From the NCBI GenBank assembly GCA_020852175.1, contig JADZBH010000033.1, forward strand, positions 33,521-97,520: DNA of 64,000 nt, in the 5' to 3' direction. The stretch comes from Bryobacterales bacterium. Lineage in GTDB: Bacteria; Acidobacteriota; Terriglobia; Bryobacterales; Bryobacteraceae. The position numbers were made by a program, and so were the translations under genes. A model generated the notes under the pieces. It was not told the origin of the DNA, searched no databases, and saw nothing but the letters and a program-made list of their open reading frames with translations. Shown one piece after another: positions 25,108-34,636 of this stretch (within the stretch, counting starts at the first letter, position 1; the number at the start of each line of letters is the position of its first letter).

Positions 25108-26129
25108 GCGCCGGCCATCAGTCCCGCCGTCCGCGCATGGCGCAACGCCTCGATGGCCGCCCCGCGCGCCCCGGCCGTATCTCCGTGCGGCATGATGTGA
25201 ATCGGAATGCCGGCCTGTTCCTCTCTCTGGTCCGGCATTCCGCGCCGGATCTCTTCCACGAACCACGTCTGAAATTCCGGCCCGGTCTCGATGGCCCCGC
25301 CGCCGACAATCAGCGCATCGGGGTCGAACGTGTTGATCATGATGTCGAAGAACAGTCCCAGCGCGTGCGCCTGCACCTGAAAGATCTCCCGGCACATGGC
25401 ATCGCCCGCTTCGGCCATTCCCCTCACCCGTTTCGCCGCCGCTCCGATGTCCATCCCGGCCAGCTCATGCCCGGGATACTTCGGCAGCATGTGAGGCAGC
25501 AGGGTGTTCGTGATCGCCGTCAGGGAGCAGAGCGCCTCCAGGTCCCCCGTCCGGCCGCAGTTGCAGCGCGGCGTCACGCCGTCGAGAGCGGCAAGGCCGC
25601 GGTAGGGAATCAGCACGTGCCCCAACTCCCCGCCAAACCCGCTTCTCCCTTTGATGTCCGTTCCCTTCACGATCACGCCGCCGCCCAGGCCCGTTCCGAC
25701 GATCGCCGACACCGACACCACGTCGGTCCGAGTGCCGAACAGGTTGAAGTGGCCCCACAGCGCCGCCGCGTTGCCGTCGTTCAGGTACGTCACCGGTTTC
25801 CCCAGGCGCCCCGACAAGCCCGACTTCATGTCGAAGCCCGCCCACTCGGCGTGTGCGAAATTCGTCGCTCCGCGCAGGCTCAACACACCTTGCGCGCTCG
25901 CCGGACCCGGTGTATCCAGACCAACCACCACGATGTCGTCCAGGTTCGCTCCGGCCCGCGCCACCGCCAGTTCCAACCCGTCGGCAATCTGCTTCATGCA
26001 CACCGCCGGGCCTTCCTTGGACCGCGCGGGATGTTCGAACAACCCCTCGATGAGAAATTTTTCCGCCCCCGTCAATAGCGTGTAGTTTACCGCCGTGCCG
26101 CCCAAGTCCACTCCCGCAACCAGTTTCAA
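25104..26129 (-). CDS. ROK family sugar kinase/regulator-like protein
   Basis: The 341-residue protein has the ATP phosphate loop GVDLGGTAVNY (residues 6-16), a catalytic Asp118 in LNDGNAAALWG, and ATP-binding GTGLGGGVIV. The ROK zinc motif CxCGxxGCxE reads C189-N-C191-G-R-T-G-D196-L-E198: the third Cys is Asp. No N-terminal HTH is present, so it is a kinase (glucokinase, N-acetylglucosamine or allose kinase) rather than a repressor. Coding is divergent from the small TPR gene. Confidence 0.88.
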   Translation of the reverse strand: MKLVAGVDLGGTAVNYTLLTGAEKFLIEGLFEHPARSKEGPAVCMKQIADGLELAVARAGANLDDIVVVGLDTPGPASAQGVLSLRGATNFAHAEWAGFDMKSGLSGRLGKPVTYLNDGNAAALWGHFNLFGTRTDVVSVSAIVGTGLGGGVIVKGTDIKGRSGFGGELGHVLIPYRGLAALDGVTPRCNCGRTGDLEALCSLTAITNTLLPHMLPKYPGHELAGMDIGAAAKRVRGMAEAGDAMCREIFQVQAHALGLFFDIMINTFDPDALIVGGGAIETGPEFQTWFVEEIRRGMPDQREEQAGIPIHIMPHGDTAGARGAAIEALRHARTAGLMAGA

Positions 26130-26201
26130 GGCATTCCTCCTCGCTTCAGTCTACTCTTGTGTTTCCGTACTCCGCCGCGGCTATGTTAGAAGTAAGAGTA
26201 C

Positions 26202-26690
26202 ATGCGCGCGACCGATCCGCGGGCGGAGTTGGCCCTTGAACTCTTCCGGAAGGCTTACGCGCTGCAAATGCAGGGCGATCTCGATCTGGCCGAGTCTCTC
26301 TACAAACGCAGTATCGAGCTTCATCCCACCGCGGAGGCCTACACATTCCTCGGTTGGACCTACAAGTTTCAGGGCAAGCTCGACGAAGCGATCAACGAGT
26401 GCAAGAATGCCATCCTGATCGACCCTGGCTTCGGCAACCCATACAACGACATAGGCGCCTACCTCATCGAACTCGGCCGGCCCGACGAGGCCATCCCGTG
26501 GCTGGAGAAGGCAACCCAATCCGTCCGTTACGCCAGCTACCACTACCCCTGGTTCAACCTGGGCCGCATCTACCTCGCGAAAGACTTGTTGAACCGCGCT
26601 CGTGACTGTTTCCAGAAGGCGCTCGAAATCGAACCGGACTACACGGCCGCTCGCGAGGCCCTGCAAATCGCGCGGCGCGGCGTGCAGTAG
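26202..26690 (+). CDS. TPR repeat protein
   Basis: The 162-residue soluble protein has about four tetratricopeptide repeats, for example AYALQMQGDLDLAESLYKRS, AYTFLGWTYKFQGKLDEAI and NLGRIYLAKDLLNRARDCF. There is no signal peptide or other domain. It likely serves as a protein-interaction scaffold; no partner is evident. A short GC-rich hairpin overlaps its stop. Confidence 0.88.
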   Translation: MRATDPRAELALELFRKAYALQMQGDLDLAESLYKRSIELHPTAEAYTFLGWTYKFQGKLDEAINECKNAILIDPGFGNPYNDIGAYLIELGRPDEAIPWLEKATQSVRYASYHYPWFNLGRIYLAKDLLNRARDCFQKALEIEPDYTAAREALQIARRGVQ

Positions 26691-26704
26691 AGCGCCCGGC
26701 GCTC
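26690..26704 (+). terminator. Short hairpin at TPR gene stop
   Basis: GAGCGC (26690-26695), loop CCG, GCGCTC (26699-26704), followed by a pyrimidine-rich TGGCTTCTTG. The stem is only 6 bp and overlaps the stop codon, so termination is uncertain. Confidence 0.3.
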
Positions 26705-26769
26705 TGGCTTCTTGCGGCAATTGCAGGACACCCACTTCTTCGTGGCCAGTATATTTTTGTTAATTTTTA

Positions 26770-26800
26770 TTGCTGAAAATTTCATAATCTCGTATATACT
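26770..26800 (+). promoter_or_regulatory. Putative sigma70-type promoter for second TonB receptor
   Basis: TTGCTG (26770-26775), a 17-base spacer and TATATA (26793-26798; TATACT two bases further) lie in the most AT-rich stretch of the window (about 26745-26805). This gives a leader of roughly 170 bases before the start at 26976. The whole gap 26691-26975 holds no ORF of note; TATTTTTGTT-like words occur twice (near 26753 and 26853). Confidence 0.4.
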
Positions 26801-26975
26801 GCCTTGCAACGGGTGATGTCATGGTGCGTTCTCCAGCAGAGGCATCTTGTAAGTATTTTTGTTTTCAGCGCTCTGCCCGTACCTGTCCGGCGTACTTGCT
26901 CCCCGTCACAACACGATCCGTCCAGCCTGGAGAGCACATCTCCTCTCTTGAGCCAAGGAAAGGAACTGGTACACG

Positions 26976-29900
26976 ATGATTAAAACTCTGCTCTGTCTGA
27001 TGCTCGTCATCGCCACGGGGACCACGCTCCGCGCCCAGACCTTTGGTGATATCTCCGGCGATGTCCGCGATCCCTCCGGCGCGGTCATCTCCGGCGTCGC
27101 AGTCACCCTCACCAACACCGGCACCAACGCCACGCGTTCCACGGTAACCAACGACCAGGGGTTGTACGCGTTTCCGGCGCTCCAACCGGGCCAGTACAAT
27201 CTTCGCGCCGAAAAGGCAGGCTTCAAGGCCTTCACGCGCACCGGCATCGCCGTGGAGGTGCAGTTGAGCGCCCGTATCAACATCGACATGCAGGTGGGCT
27301 CGGTTTCGGAAACCATCGAGGTTTCCGCGCAGGCCGCGCTGTTGCAGAGCGAGAACGCCACGGTCGGTACGGTCATCGACAACAAGCGCATCGTCGAGTT
27401 GCCGCTGGCGGGCCGCAATGCCTTCAACCTGGTGGCGCTGGCTCCAAACGTCAGCTTTGGCTTCCCCTCGGCGGGCCAGGCGAACGCACGGCAGGGAGGC
27501 GTCCGGTCGGGCCAATCCATCTCCGTGGGCGGCCAGCGCGCGCAGTATAACCGCTACACGCTGGACGGCGTCGAGAACACCGATCCGAATTTCAACACCT
27601 TCGTCGTGCTGCCCAGTATCGACGCCCTGCAGGAGTTCAAGGTGCAATCCGGCATCTATCCGGCGGAGTTCGGCCGCGGTGCCACGCAGGTGAACATGTC
27701 CACCAAGCCGGGCACGAACGACTATCACGGCACGCTGTTCTACTTCCTGCGCAACGACAAGCTGGATGCGAAGAACTATGCCTTCACTACCGCGCGGCCC
27801 CCGAAGGACCCGTTCAAGTGGAACCAGTTTGGATTCACGCTCGGCGGTCCCATCTCGATTCCGAAGATCGTCAACGGCAAGAACCGCCTCTTCTTCATGA
27901 CCAACTATGAGTGGTTCCGCCAGCGCCGCCAGGTGCAAAGCGTCACCAGCGTGCCTACGGCCTCCATGCAGGGAGGCAACTTCCTGGATGTGGTCAACTC
28001 GCCGAACACGGGCATCCAGACCAGCGGCATCTTCGATCCCCGCACGCGCGTCGCGGGCGCCAACACGGCGTCGATGTTTCCCGGCAACGTCATTCCGGCA
28101 TCGCGCATTCACGGCATCTCCAAACAGATGCTCGACTTCCTGCCCGTGCCCAACCTGCCCAATCCGGACCTGCGGAACAACTACGTCTACGCGCGCGGCA
28201 CGCCGGTCAACCGCGACCAGTTCACCGGGCGCTTCGACGTGGTGGAAAGCTCCAACTCGCAGTGGTCGGGCCGCTATAGCTGGGGCGATGAGAACCAGCA
28301 GACCGACCAGCTTAAGCTGAACGGCGACAAGATCGTGTCCACGTTCAAGCAGTACATGGTCACCAACACGCGCGTGCTGTCGGCTTCCATGGTGAACGAA
28401 GCGCGCTTTGGCTATACCGACTTCTACAACACGAACGGACCCGAGCTTGCTTTCACGCGCGACGTGGTCAGCGAGTTGAAGATTCCTGGTCTGGTGGGGG
28501 GGCCGCCGGTGCAGTGGGGCATTCCGAACGTCTCCCTGCAGGGCGTCTACGCCGGCTTTGGGAATAGTTCCGAGGGGCCGTATGAAAACAAGAACTCGGC
28601 GCTCCAGTTCGTGAACAACTTTTCCTGGATTCGCGGCAAGCACAGCTTCAAGTTCGGCGGCGAGGTCCGGCAGGACCGCTACAACCAGGTAGGCAACCAG
28701 TTCGCGCGCGGCCAGTTCACCTTCACGCGCAATGCCACACAGAACCTGAGCCTCTCCGGCCGGAGCGGTGACACGTTCGCCGACTTTCTGCTAGGCGAAA
28801 CCTACCAGGCCGAAGCCGCCGTGCAGATCGCGCAGGCCAGGTTCCGCTTTACCGGGTTTGCCCTCTACTTCGACGATGTGTTCAAGGTTTCCCAGCGCCT
28901 GACCCTCAACTTCGGGCTTCGCTACGAGTACACGCCGCCTTGGGAGGACCAGACAGGGACGCTGTTCAACGGCATCGTTCCCTTCGACGCCCGCATGACG
29001 CTGGCCAATGCCAACGTCGCCGACCCCAACCTGTATCCCTTCTTCATGCGCCAGGGCGCTTCGCGGACCAACTGTTATGAGGGCATCAACCTCCGCTGGC
29101 CCGATATCCGGACGCGGTGCGACGGCTCGCTGGGCAACCGGTTGGTCGGGGTGGACGGCAACGATTTCGCGCCACGCTTCGGTCTCTCCTACTCGCCCAG
29201 CGCGAAGTGGGTGGTCCGCATGGGCGCCGGCGCCTTCTACTCGCAGGATACCGGCAACCCGCGTTTTGACATGGCCCGCAACCTCGCCGGACGCCTCCGC
29301 GACAACTCGCGCGCCGACCTTCCCAATCTCACCTGGAACAACGCTTTGGCCTCCATCGCGGGCGGCGTGGCGAACGTGTTCCGCCCCTATACCTTCGCCA
29401 ATCCCTACGACCGGCGCACGCCGTACACAATCCAGTTCATGACCAATGTGCAGCGGGAACTGCCCGGCAACTCGGTGTTCGAGGTGGGTTATCTCGGCAG
29501 CGTCAGCCACCGTCTGGAGTCCATGCGCGCCGTGAACGAAGCGCTACCCGCAAATCCCACCGTGGACCGCCGTTCGGTGCCGGAGCGCTCGCCGTTCCCC
29601 AACTTCGGACGCATCCAACTGGTCGACAACGGCGGCTCAGGCAACTATCATTCGCTGGCCGCCAAGTTCACCAAACGCTACTCGGCCGGGCTCACCTACC
29701 TGGTGAGCTATACCTGGTCGAAGTCCATCGACAACGCGACGTCGATCCGCAACCTGGGAGGCGACACGCTGTTTCCGCAGAACAGCTACTGCCGGAGCTG
29801 CGAACGCGCGCTCTCCAGCCACGACACGCGGCACCGCATGGTGACCTCGGCCATCTGGGACCTGCCTTTCGGCAAGGGCCGCCAGATGAACATCGACAAT

Positions 29901-30371
29901 CCCGTCGCCAATGCCGTTGCCGGAGGCTGGCAGATGTCCACCATTCTTACGCTGCAGTCCGGCTTCCCGATCAATGTGTCGAACAGCCTCGACACCTCGA
30001 ATGTCGGCGGTTTCTTCGACCGTCCAAATGCCACGGGCCAGAAATCGGCCTTGCCACGCGGCCAGCAGGACCCGCAGCGCTTCTTCAACACGGGCGCTTT
30101 CGTGGTGAACAACCGCGGCGAGTTCGGCAACGTGGGCCGCAACACGCTCACCTCGCCGGGCATCCTCGGCTGGGATTTCTCCATGCTGAAGAACTTCAAT
30201 CTGGCGAGCGAGCAGCGCTACTTGCAGCTTCGCTTCGAGTGGTTCAACTTCCCGAACCACCCCGTTTGGGGCAACCCGAACACCAACGTCAGTTCCGGCG
30301 GTTTTGGCCAGATCACCGGGACGCGCACGAACATGCGCCAGATGCAGGTGGGCCTGAAACTGAATTTCTAG
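26976..30371 (+). CDS. TonB-dependent receptor with carboxypeptidase-regulatory-like domain (second copy)
   Basis: The 1131-residue outer-membrane protein has a signal peptide ending near TTLRAQ, a carboxypeptidase-regulatory-like domain (GDISGDVRDPSGAVISGVAV), a plug (ELPLAGRNAFNL, LDGVENTDPNF) and a large barrel ending VGLKLNF with a terminal Phe. The domain plan matches the receptor at 5174-8788, but the sequence differs markedly, so it is not a recent duplicate. It has its own AT-rich promoter region and a strong terminator, so it is likely monocistronic. G and C are nearly balanced along the coding strand, unlike flanking DNA. The ligand is unknown. Confidence 0.92.
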   Translation: MIKTLLCLMLVIATGTTLRAQTFGDISGDVRDPSGAVISGVAVTLTNTGTNATRSTVTNDQGLYAFPALQPGQYNLRAEKAGFKAFTRTGIAVEVQLSARINIDMQVGSVSETIEVSAQAALLQSENATVGTVIDNKRIVELPLAGRNAFNLVALAPNVSFGFPSAGQANARQGGVRSGQSISVGGQRAQYNRYTLDGVENTDPNFNTFVVLPSIDALQEFKVQSGIYPAEFGRGATQVNMSTKPGTNDYHGTLFYFLRNDKLDAKNYAFTTARPPKDPFKWNQFGFTLGGPISIPKIVNGKNRLFFMTNYEWFRQRRQVQSVTSVPTASMQGGNFLDVVNSPNTGIQTSGIFDPRTRVAGANTASMFPGNVIPASRIHGISKQMLDFLPVPNLPNPDLRNNYVYARGTPVNRDQFTGRFDVVESSNSQWSGRYSWGDENQQTDQLKLNGDKIVSTFKQYMVTNTRVLSASMVNEARFGYTDFYNTNGPELAFTRDVVSELKIPGLVGGPPVQWGIPNVSLQGVYAGFGNSSEGPYENKNSALQFVNNFSWIRGKHSFKFGGEVRQDRYNQVGNQFARGQFTFTRNATQNLSLSGRSGDTFADFLLGETYQAEAAVQIAQARFRFTGFALYFDDVFKVSQRLTLNFGLRYEYTPPWEDQTGTLFNGIVPFDARMTLANANVADPNLYPFFMRQGASRTNCYEGINLRWPDIRTRCDGSLGNRLVGVDGNDFAPRFGLSYSPSAKWVVRMGAGAFYSQDTGNPRFDMARNLAGRLRDNSRADLPNLTWNNALASIAGGVANVFRPYTFANPYDRRTPYTIQFMTNVQRELPGNSVFEVGYLGSVSHRLESMRAVNEALPANPTVDRRSVPERSPFPNFGRIQLVDNGGSGNYHSLAAKFTKRYSAGLTYLVSYTWSKSIDNATSIRNLGGDTLFPQNSYCRSCERALSSHDTRHRMVTSAIWDLPFGKGRQMNIDNPVANAVAGGWQMSTILTLQSGFPINVSNSLDTSNVGGFFDRPNATGQKSALPRGQQDPQRFFNTGAFVVNNRGEFGNVGRNTLTSPGILGWDFSMLKNFNLASEQRYLQLRFEWFNFPNHPVWGNPNTNVSSGGFGQITGTRTNMRQMQVGLKLNF

Positions 30372-30393
30372 GTTGCGTCACCCCCCTTTGACG

Positions 30394-30426
30394 GGCCTCC
30401 CGCTCACCAGCGGGAGGCCAATTTTT
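30394..30426 (+). terminator. Rho-independent terminator of second TonB receptor
   Basis: An 11-bp perfect stem (30394-30404 with 30409-30419), a CACC tetraloop and a tail AATTTTT. It lies 23 bases after the receptor stop and 8 bases before the end of the convergent cytochrome gene. It is the best intrinsic terminator seen in the window. Confidence 0.9.
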
Positions 30427-30433
30427 GCCGGCT

Positions 30434-33316
30434 TCACTCCTCGCCGCGCATATACGCGATCAAATCCGCCATGCCCTGCTTGCTCAATCCCTTTTCCAGA
30501 TCCTCGGGCATCAGGGAAATGCTGGACGCACGAATGCTCGCCACATCCTTTCGCAACACCGTCACATCCTCTTCCTGCCCGCCGCGCAGAGTGACCGCGC
30601 CCGGAGTTTCACCGGCCAGCACGCCGTCGAAGGTCCGTCCGTCCTTCGTCGTCACGATGTAATTCACGAACCGAGGCTCGATCGATGCCGACGGATTCAA
30701 GATCGCCTCCAGCAATTCTTCCTTGCTCTTCATGCTGATTCCGGAAAGGTCCGGGCCCACGCGTCCGCCCTGCTTGCGCGGCAGATGGCACTTCGCGCAG
30801 GCGTCCTCGAACAACACCTTGCCGTTCGACGCGACCCCTCGCAGCGCGACGACATCGTGAAAGGCCTCGACCACCTTGGCCCGGTCGCCGCCTGCTTTCA
30901 ACAATTTTTTCGCCCGTGCCGCCACTGCCGTATCCGGGTCTTCCAGAAGACGGTTGCGCGCCCCCACGTCGATCACCGCCGCCTCCACCGTGCCATGCTC
31001 GATGGCATCCAGCAGCAATGGCACACGTCCGCTTTGCCGCAGCATCGCCGCGATCACACGCGTACGTCCCTCGGGGGCATACTGTTTCCAGAACTTCAAT
31101 AACTGCTCCGGCGCCGTAGGCTCATCAAACGACGCCACAGTGTCCACAGCCGAGGCCTGCACGTTTCCCGGAGCCGCCGTCTTAACAACGCTCTCCAGCG
31201 CCGATACCGCTTTGGCGTAAGTTGATCCCTGCAAGGCTCGAAGGGCCAGCGCGCGCCGTTCGGGATCGATCGTCGCGTCCTGGGCCAGTTTTTCCGCCGT
31301 CACCATCAGCGCTGGCATGGAAACATACCGCGCCAGTTTCCAACCCTTTTCGCCTAAACGGTCCGCGCCCGGTACCTTCAATCCGCGCGCTCCGGCCAGT
31401 TCCAGTCCGCGAGCCAATGCGTCCACGCCGTCCGGCGACAACAGTTCCATCACCGCCGCGATCTCCGCCGGATGCTGCCGCACGCCGATCAATCGCGCCA
31501 GACGCAATTCGAAATCCGGATTCAACTTCTGTGTCTGCCGCAGCATCTCCACCGGCGAGCCCGCTCCGCTCAGCATCACCGCCGTTCTCACCCACACATC
31601 CCGCGCATCCTTGTGGGCGATCTTGACGAGCGCGGCCCGCGCGGCGGCGCTGCCGGCGAACCGCCCCAGCGACAGCGCCGTCTGATACCGCACCCTCACC
31701 GCCGGGTCCGCCGCAAGCCCCGCCAGCAGCCTTTCGAGCGAGGACGACGCCGCCAGCGACTCCGACATGCGCACGGACTGCTCCCGCAACCGGGCGTCGG
31801 TGCTCTTCAGCGCCGTTGCCACGTCTGCTTCCGTCAGCGCGTTCATCCCTTCCAGCAGCCACAGCGCCCGCGCCGTCCCCATCCGCCGCAGCGGCTCGAC
31901 CGCCGCCTTGTCCTGACGCTCGAGCAACAGCCGCCGCGCCGTGTCCACGTGCCACCCGTTGACGTGCTCCAGCATGTTCACCAGGTCCTGCGTGGATGCC
32001 TCTCCCAGCGACACGCGCAAGCTCCGTTTCACAACCGGCCTTTTTGAAGCCAGACGGTAGATACGCCCCTTATCGACGCCGGAGTAAAAATCCAGGTCCT
32101 TCTTCAACTCCTCGGGAATCGACAACGGCGTCTCGATGATCTCCCTGTACATGTCCGGCATGTACAGGTTGCCGTCGGGTGCGTTTGCGAAGTTCGTGGG
32201 CCGGAACCACTGGTCGGTCGAAGCCAGGAACTCCTTGCCCACCGCCGCCGGCCGCGCGTGGAACGTCACGCCATCCGGCTCCACGATGTCACGCCGGACC
32301 AGGTTTCCGCTCACGTCCGCGGTGAAGATGTTCCCGTAATATTCCCTGGGCCAGGCGTCACCGCGGTAGACCATGCTGCCTGTCGCGCCGCTGAAATGTC
32401 CGGCAACATATTCCACACGCCCTGTTTTATTCTCGTCGTACCGTTTCTGCCGCATCTCCGTCCGTTTCACGCGCCACTCCTCGGGCTTGGAGAGCGGCCA
32501 CATCAGCCGCTCGCGCCCCTCGTAGGGATCGTGGTTCACATCCTTCACATCCAGGTCTGGCGCCCGCATCAGATAGTGCATCGGCAGGACGACGTGCCGG
32601 AGGTGTGTCGTATTCTGGCTGATGAAGCGGTTGTTCCAGTCGTCGAACGCCGATCCGTACTGTCCGGCGCCCGACGCGGCCTCGGCGATTCCCTTCACGG
32701 GGTTGTACCGGAAATCCGCCCCGCGCACCTCCAAAGGCTTCATCTCCTTGTGCTTCGGCGAGGTGATCCGGCCGGCGTTGCCCGTATTGTTGAAGTAGAT
32801 CCAGTTGTCCAGCCCCAGCCGCGGATTCGTGATCTGCGCCTCGGGATTCCCTTGAAAGAAGCCGGTGAACCAGACCTCGCGCAGGTCAGCCTTCCCGTCG
32901 CCGTCGGTATCCTTCAGGTACAGGATGTCGGGCGCCGAGGGCACGATCAATCCTCCCTTCCACGGCATCAGCCCGCTCACTTGCAGGACGTTTTCGGCGA
33001 ATACCGTGGAGCGGTCGGCCTTCCCGTCGCCGTCCGCGTCCTCCAGCATGACAATCCGCGACCGGGCTTTCTGCCCCTTGGGAGGATCCCACGGCAAATC
33101 CAGCATGTCGGCCACGAAGGCCCGCCCGCGCTCGTCGAACACGACGTCCACCGGGTCGGTCACCATGGGCTCGCTGGCGAACAGTTGCACCTCGAAGTCG
33201 GGGTCCGCCTGAATTGTCTTCATCGCCTCCAGGGGCGCCTTCGGGCCTTCCGCCTTTTTTCCGCATCCCCACAGGCACACGGCCGCCACGGTCACCAACG
33301 CAAGTTTCCTTCGCAT
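30434..33316 (-). CDS. PVC-type membrane-bound dehydrogenase/HEAT/cytochrome c lipoprotein
   Basis: The 960-residue protein has a lipoprotein-type signal (VTVAAVCLWGCGKK, Cys near residue 18). A beta-propeller of the PQQ-dependent sugar dehydrogenase-like type follows (FEVQLFASEPMVTDPVDVVF, RIVMLEDADGDGKAD), then a HEAT-like helical region. The C-terminal cytochrome c domain contains CAKCH and a Met in ISLMPEDLEKGLSKQGM as likely axial ligand. Such proteins are typical of Planctomycetes, Verrucomicrobia and Acidobacteriota and are presumed sugar dehydrogenases facing the periplasm. The ATG at 33316 was chosen since GGAGAGGA precedes it and the lipobox begins there; the frame is open to 33499 without protein-like content. 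Confidence 0.88.
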   Translation of the reverse strand: MRRKLALVTVAAVCLWGCGKKAEGPKAPLEAMKTIQADPDFEVQLFASEPMVTDPVDVVFDERGRAFVADMLDLPWDPPKGQKARSRIVMLEDADGDGKADRSTVFAENVLQVSGLMPWKGGLIVPSAPDILYLKDTDGDGKADLREVWFTGFFQGNPEAQITNPRLGLDNWIYFNNTGNAGRITSPKHKEMKPLEVRGADFRYNPVKGIAEAASGAGQYGSAFDDWNNRFISQNTTHLRHVVLPMHYLMRAPDLDVKDVNHDPYEGRERLMWPLSKPEEWRVKRTEMRQKRYDENKTGRVEYVAGHFSGATGSMVYRGDAWPREYYGNIFTADVSGNLVRRDIVEPDGVTFHARPAAVGKEFLASTDQWFRPTNFANAPDGNLYMPDMYREIIETPLSIPEELKKDLDFYSGVDKGRIYRLASKRPVVKRSLRVSLGEASTQDLVNMLEHVNGWHVDTARRLLLERQDKAAVEPLRRMGTARALWLLEGMNALTEADVATALKSTDARLREQSVRMSESLAASSSLERLLAGLAADPAVRVRYQTALSLGRFAGSAAARAALVKIAHKDARDVWVRTAVMLSGAGSPVEMLRQTQKLNPDFELRLARLIGVRQHPAEIAAVMELLSPDGVDALARGLELAGARGLKVPGADRLGEKGWKLARYVSMPALMVTAEKLAQDATIDPERRALALRALQGSTYAKAVSALESVVKTAAPGNVQASAVDTVASFDEPTAPEQLLKFWKQYAPEGRTRVIAAMLRQSGRVPLLLDAIEHGTVEAAVIDVGARNRLLEDPDTAVAARAKKLLKAGGDRAKVVEAFHDVVALRGVASNGKVLFEDACAKCHLPRKQGGRVGPDLSGISMKSKEELLEAILNPSASIEPRFVNYIVTTKDGRTFDGVLAGETPGAVTLRGGQEEDVTVLRKDVASIRASSISLMPEDLEKGLSKQGMADLIAYMRGEE

Positions 33317-33382
33317 TCCTCTCCATCCTACCGTTACACTACAAATAGAGACGCCGATTGCCATGGTCCCTGGATCTACATC

Positions 33383-34624
33383 ATGCCCGAGCCGATCCTC
33401 TACCTCACCGAACTTCTCGGGCTTCCCGTCTTTGACCTGAAACGCCGCGCCCTGGGGCGCATCAAAGACGCCGCGATCGTCCCGGTTCTGGATCCTCACC
33501 GTGTCGACCGCTATCTCATCGGCTCCACCTACTCATGGCTGGCGATCCGCCACGACCAGATCCGCGAAATCACGCTCGACGGCATCTTTCTCGCCGATGA
33601 ACAGCTTACTCCTTACCACGCCGACGAGTACATGCTCCGGCTTGGCCGCGACCTGCTCGACCAGCAGATTATCGACGCCCAGGGCCGCAAGGTGGTGCGC
33701 GTCACCGACGTCACGTTCGTCATTTCCTCCGTCGATGGCCGCGACGAACTCCGCGTCACCGAGGTGGACATCGGCATGCGCAGCGTCTTCCGCCGTGTTC
33801 TGCAAGGCGCTCTTCCCAGACGCTGGATTCGAGCCTTGCAACGGCCCATCGCTCCTCATTCCATCCCCTGGACTCTAACCGATATCCTCGAACCCGACCC
33901 ACAGCGCCGCGTGCGGCTCAACATCACTTACCGCCACCTGGAGGAGATGCACCCGGCCGACATCGCCGACATCGTGGAAGATCTCTCCCCCGAAGACCGT
34001 GAAGCGATCTTCGAGACCATCGACAGCGAAGTCGCCGCTGAAACCCTGTCCGAGGTCGAACCCGACATTCAGGCATCCATTCTCGAATCGCTTGAAACCG
34101 AAAAGGCCGCCGAAATCATCGAGGAGATGGAACCGGCCGAAGCCGCCGACGCCCTGAACGAACTCGAGGAGGAGACCAAGGCCGAAATCCTCGAGGAACT
34201 GGACAGCGAGCCTAAATCCGAGGTCGAGGAACTGCTCGACTTCCATGAGGATTCCGCGGGCGGCATGATGTTCACCGACTGCATCGCGCTTCCCATGTCC
34301 GCCAACGTCGCCGACGCGCTCGCCGCGGTCCGTCAGAAAACCGAACTTCTCGAGTATCAGAACCTTATCCTGCTCACCGATGCGGGTGGCAAGCTGACGG
34401 GAGCCGTTCCGCTTGCCCGATTGTTCGCCGCCGAGCCGTCAAGTCCCCTCCGGTCGCTCGCGCTCACCGACCTCATCCATGTCCAAACCGGCGCCAAGGA
34501 GCGCCAGATCACCGAACTATTCGACAAGTACAACCTCATTACCCTGCCCGTCACCCACGCCGATGGCCGTCTCGCGGGCGTCATCACGGCCGATGACGTC
34601 ATCTCCGTTCTCAGGCAGAGATAG
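33383..34624 (+). CDS. Stand-alone MgtE N-terminal/CBS-domain Mg2+-sensor-like protein
   Basis: The 413-residue protein has no transmembrane segment. The first 150 residues carry PRC-barrel-like modules (GLPVFDLKRRALGRIKD, IDAQGRKVVRVTDV). The middle is an acidic helical MgtE_N superhelix (HLEEMHPADIADIVEDLSPEDREAIFE, then EIIEEMEPAEAADALNELEEE). The C-terminal part is a CBS pair (DCIALPMSANVADALAAV, FDKYNLITLPVTHADGRLAGVI). In MgtE channels these domains bind Mg2+ and gate the pore, but here the pore is missing. An NRAMP-like transporter gene starts 12 bases downstream, suggesting the protein gates or senses for it. The ATG at 33383 begins the recognisable domain. Confidence 0.87.
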   Translation: MPEPILYLTELLGLPVFDLKRRALGRIKDAAIVPVLDPHRVDRYLIGSTYSWLAIRHDQIREITLDGIFLADEQLTPYHADEYMLRLGRDLLDQQIIDAQGRKVVRVTDVTFVISSVDGRDELRVTEVDIGMRSVFRRVLQGALPRRWIRALQRPIAPHSIPWTLTDILEPDPQRRVRLNITYRHLEEMHPADIADIVEDLSPEDREAIFETIDSEVAAETLSEVEPDIQASILESLETEKAAEIIEEMEPAEAADALNELEEETKAEILEELDSEPKSEVEELLDFHEDSAGGMMFTDCIALPMSANVADALAAVRQKTELLEYQNLILLTDAGGKLTGAVPLARLFAAEPSSPLRSLALTDLIHVQTGAKERQITELFDKYNLITLPVTHADGRLAGVITADDVISVLRQR

Positions 34625-34636
34625 CCGGTCCGCCTC

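Noticed and set aside
26865..28643. 592-codon minus-strand frame opposite the second TonB receptor
   Set aside because: No domain pattern; it runs into the AT-rich promoter region of the receptor.
5174..30371. The two TonB receptors as a recent duplication or recombination repeat
   Set aside because: They share domain order and short plug motifs only; the sequences differ along their length.
33317..33499. N-terminal extension of the cytochrome/HEAT lipoprotein to 33499
   Set aside because: It would bury the lipoprotein signal 61 residues in and overlap the divergent sensor gene start; the ATG at 33316 has a ribosome-binding site.
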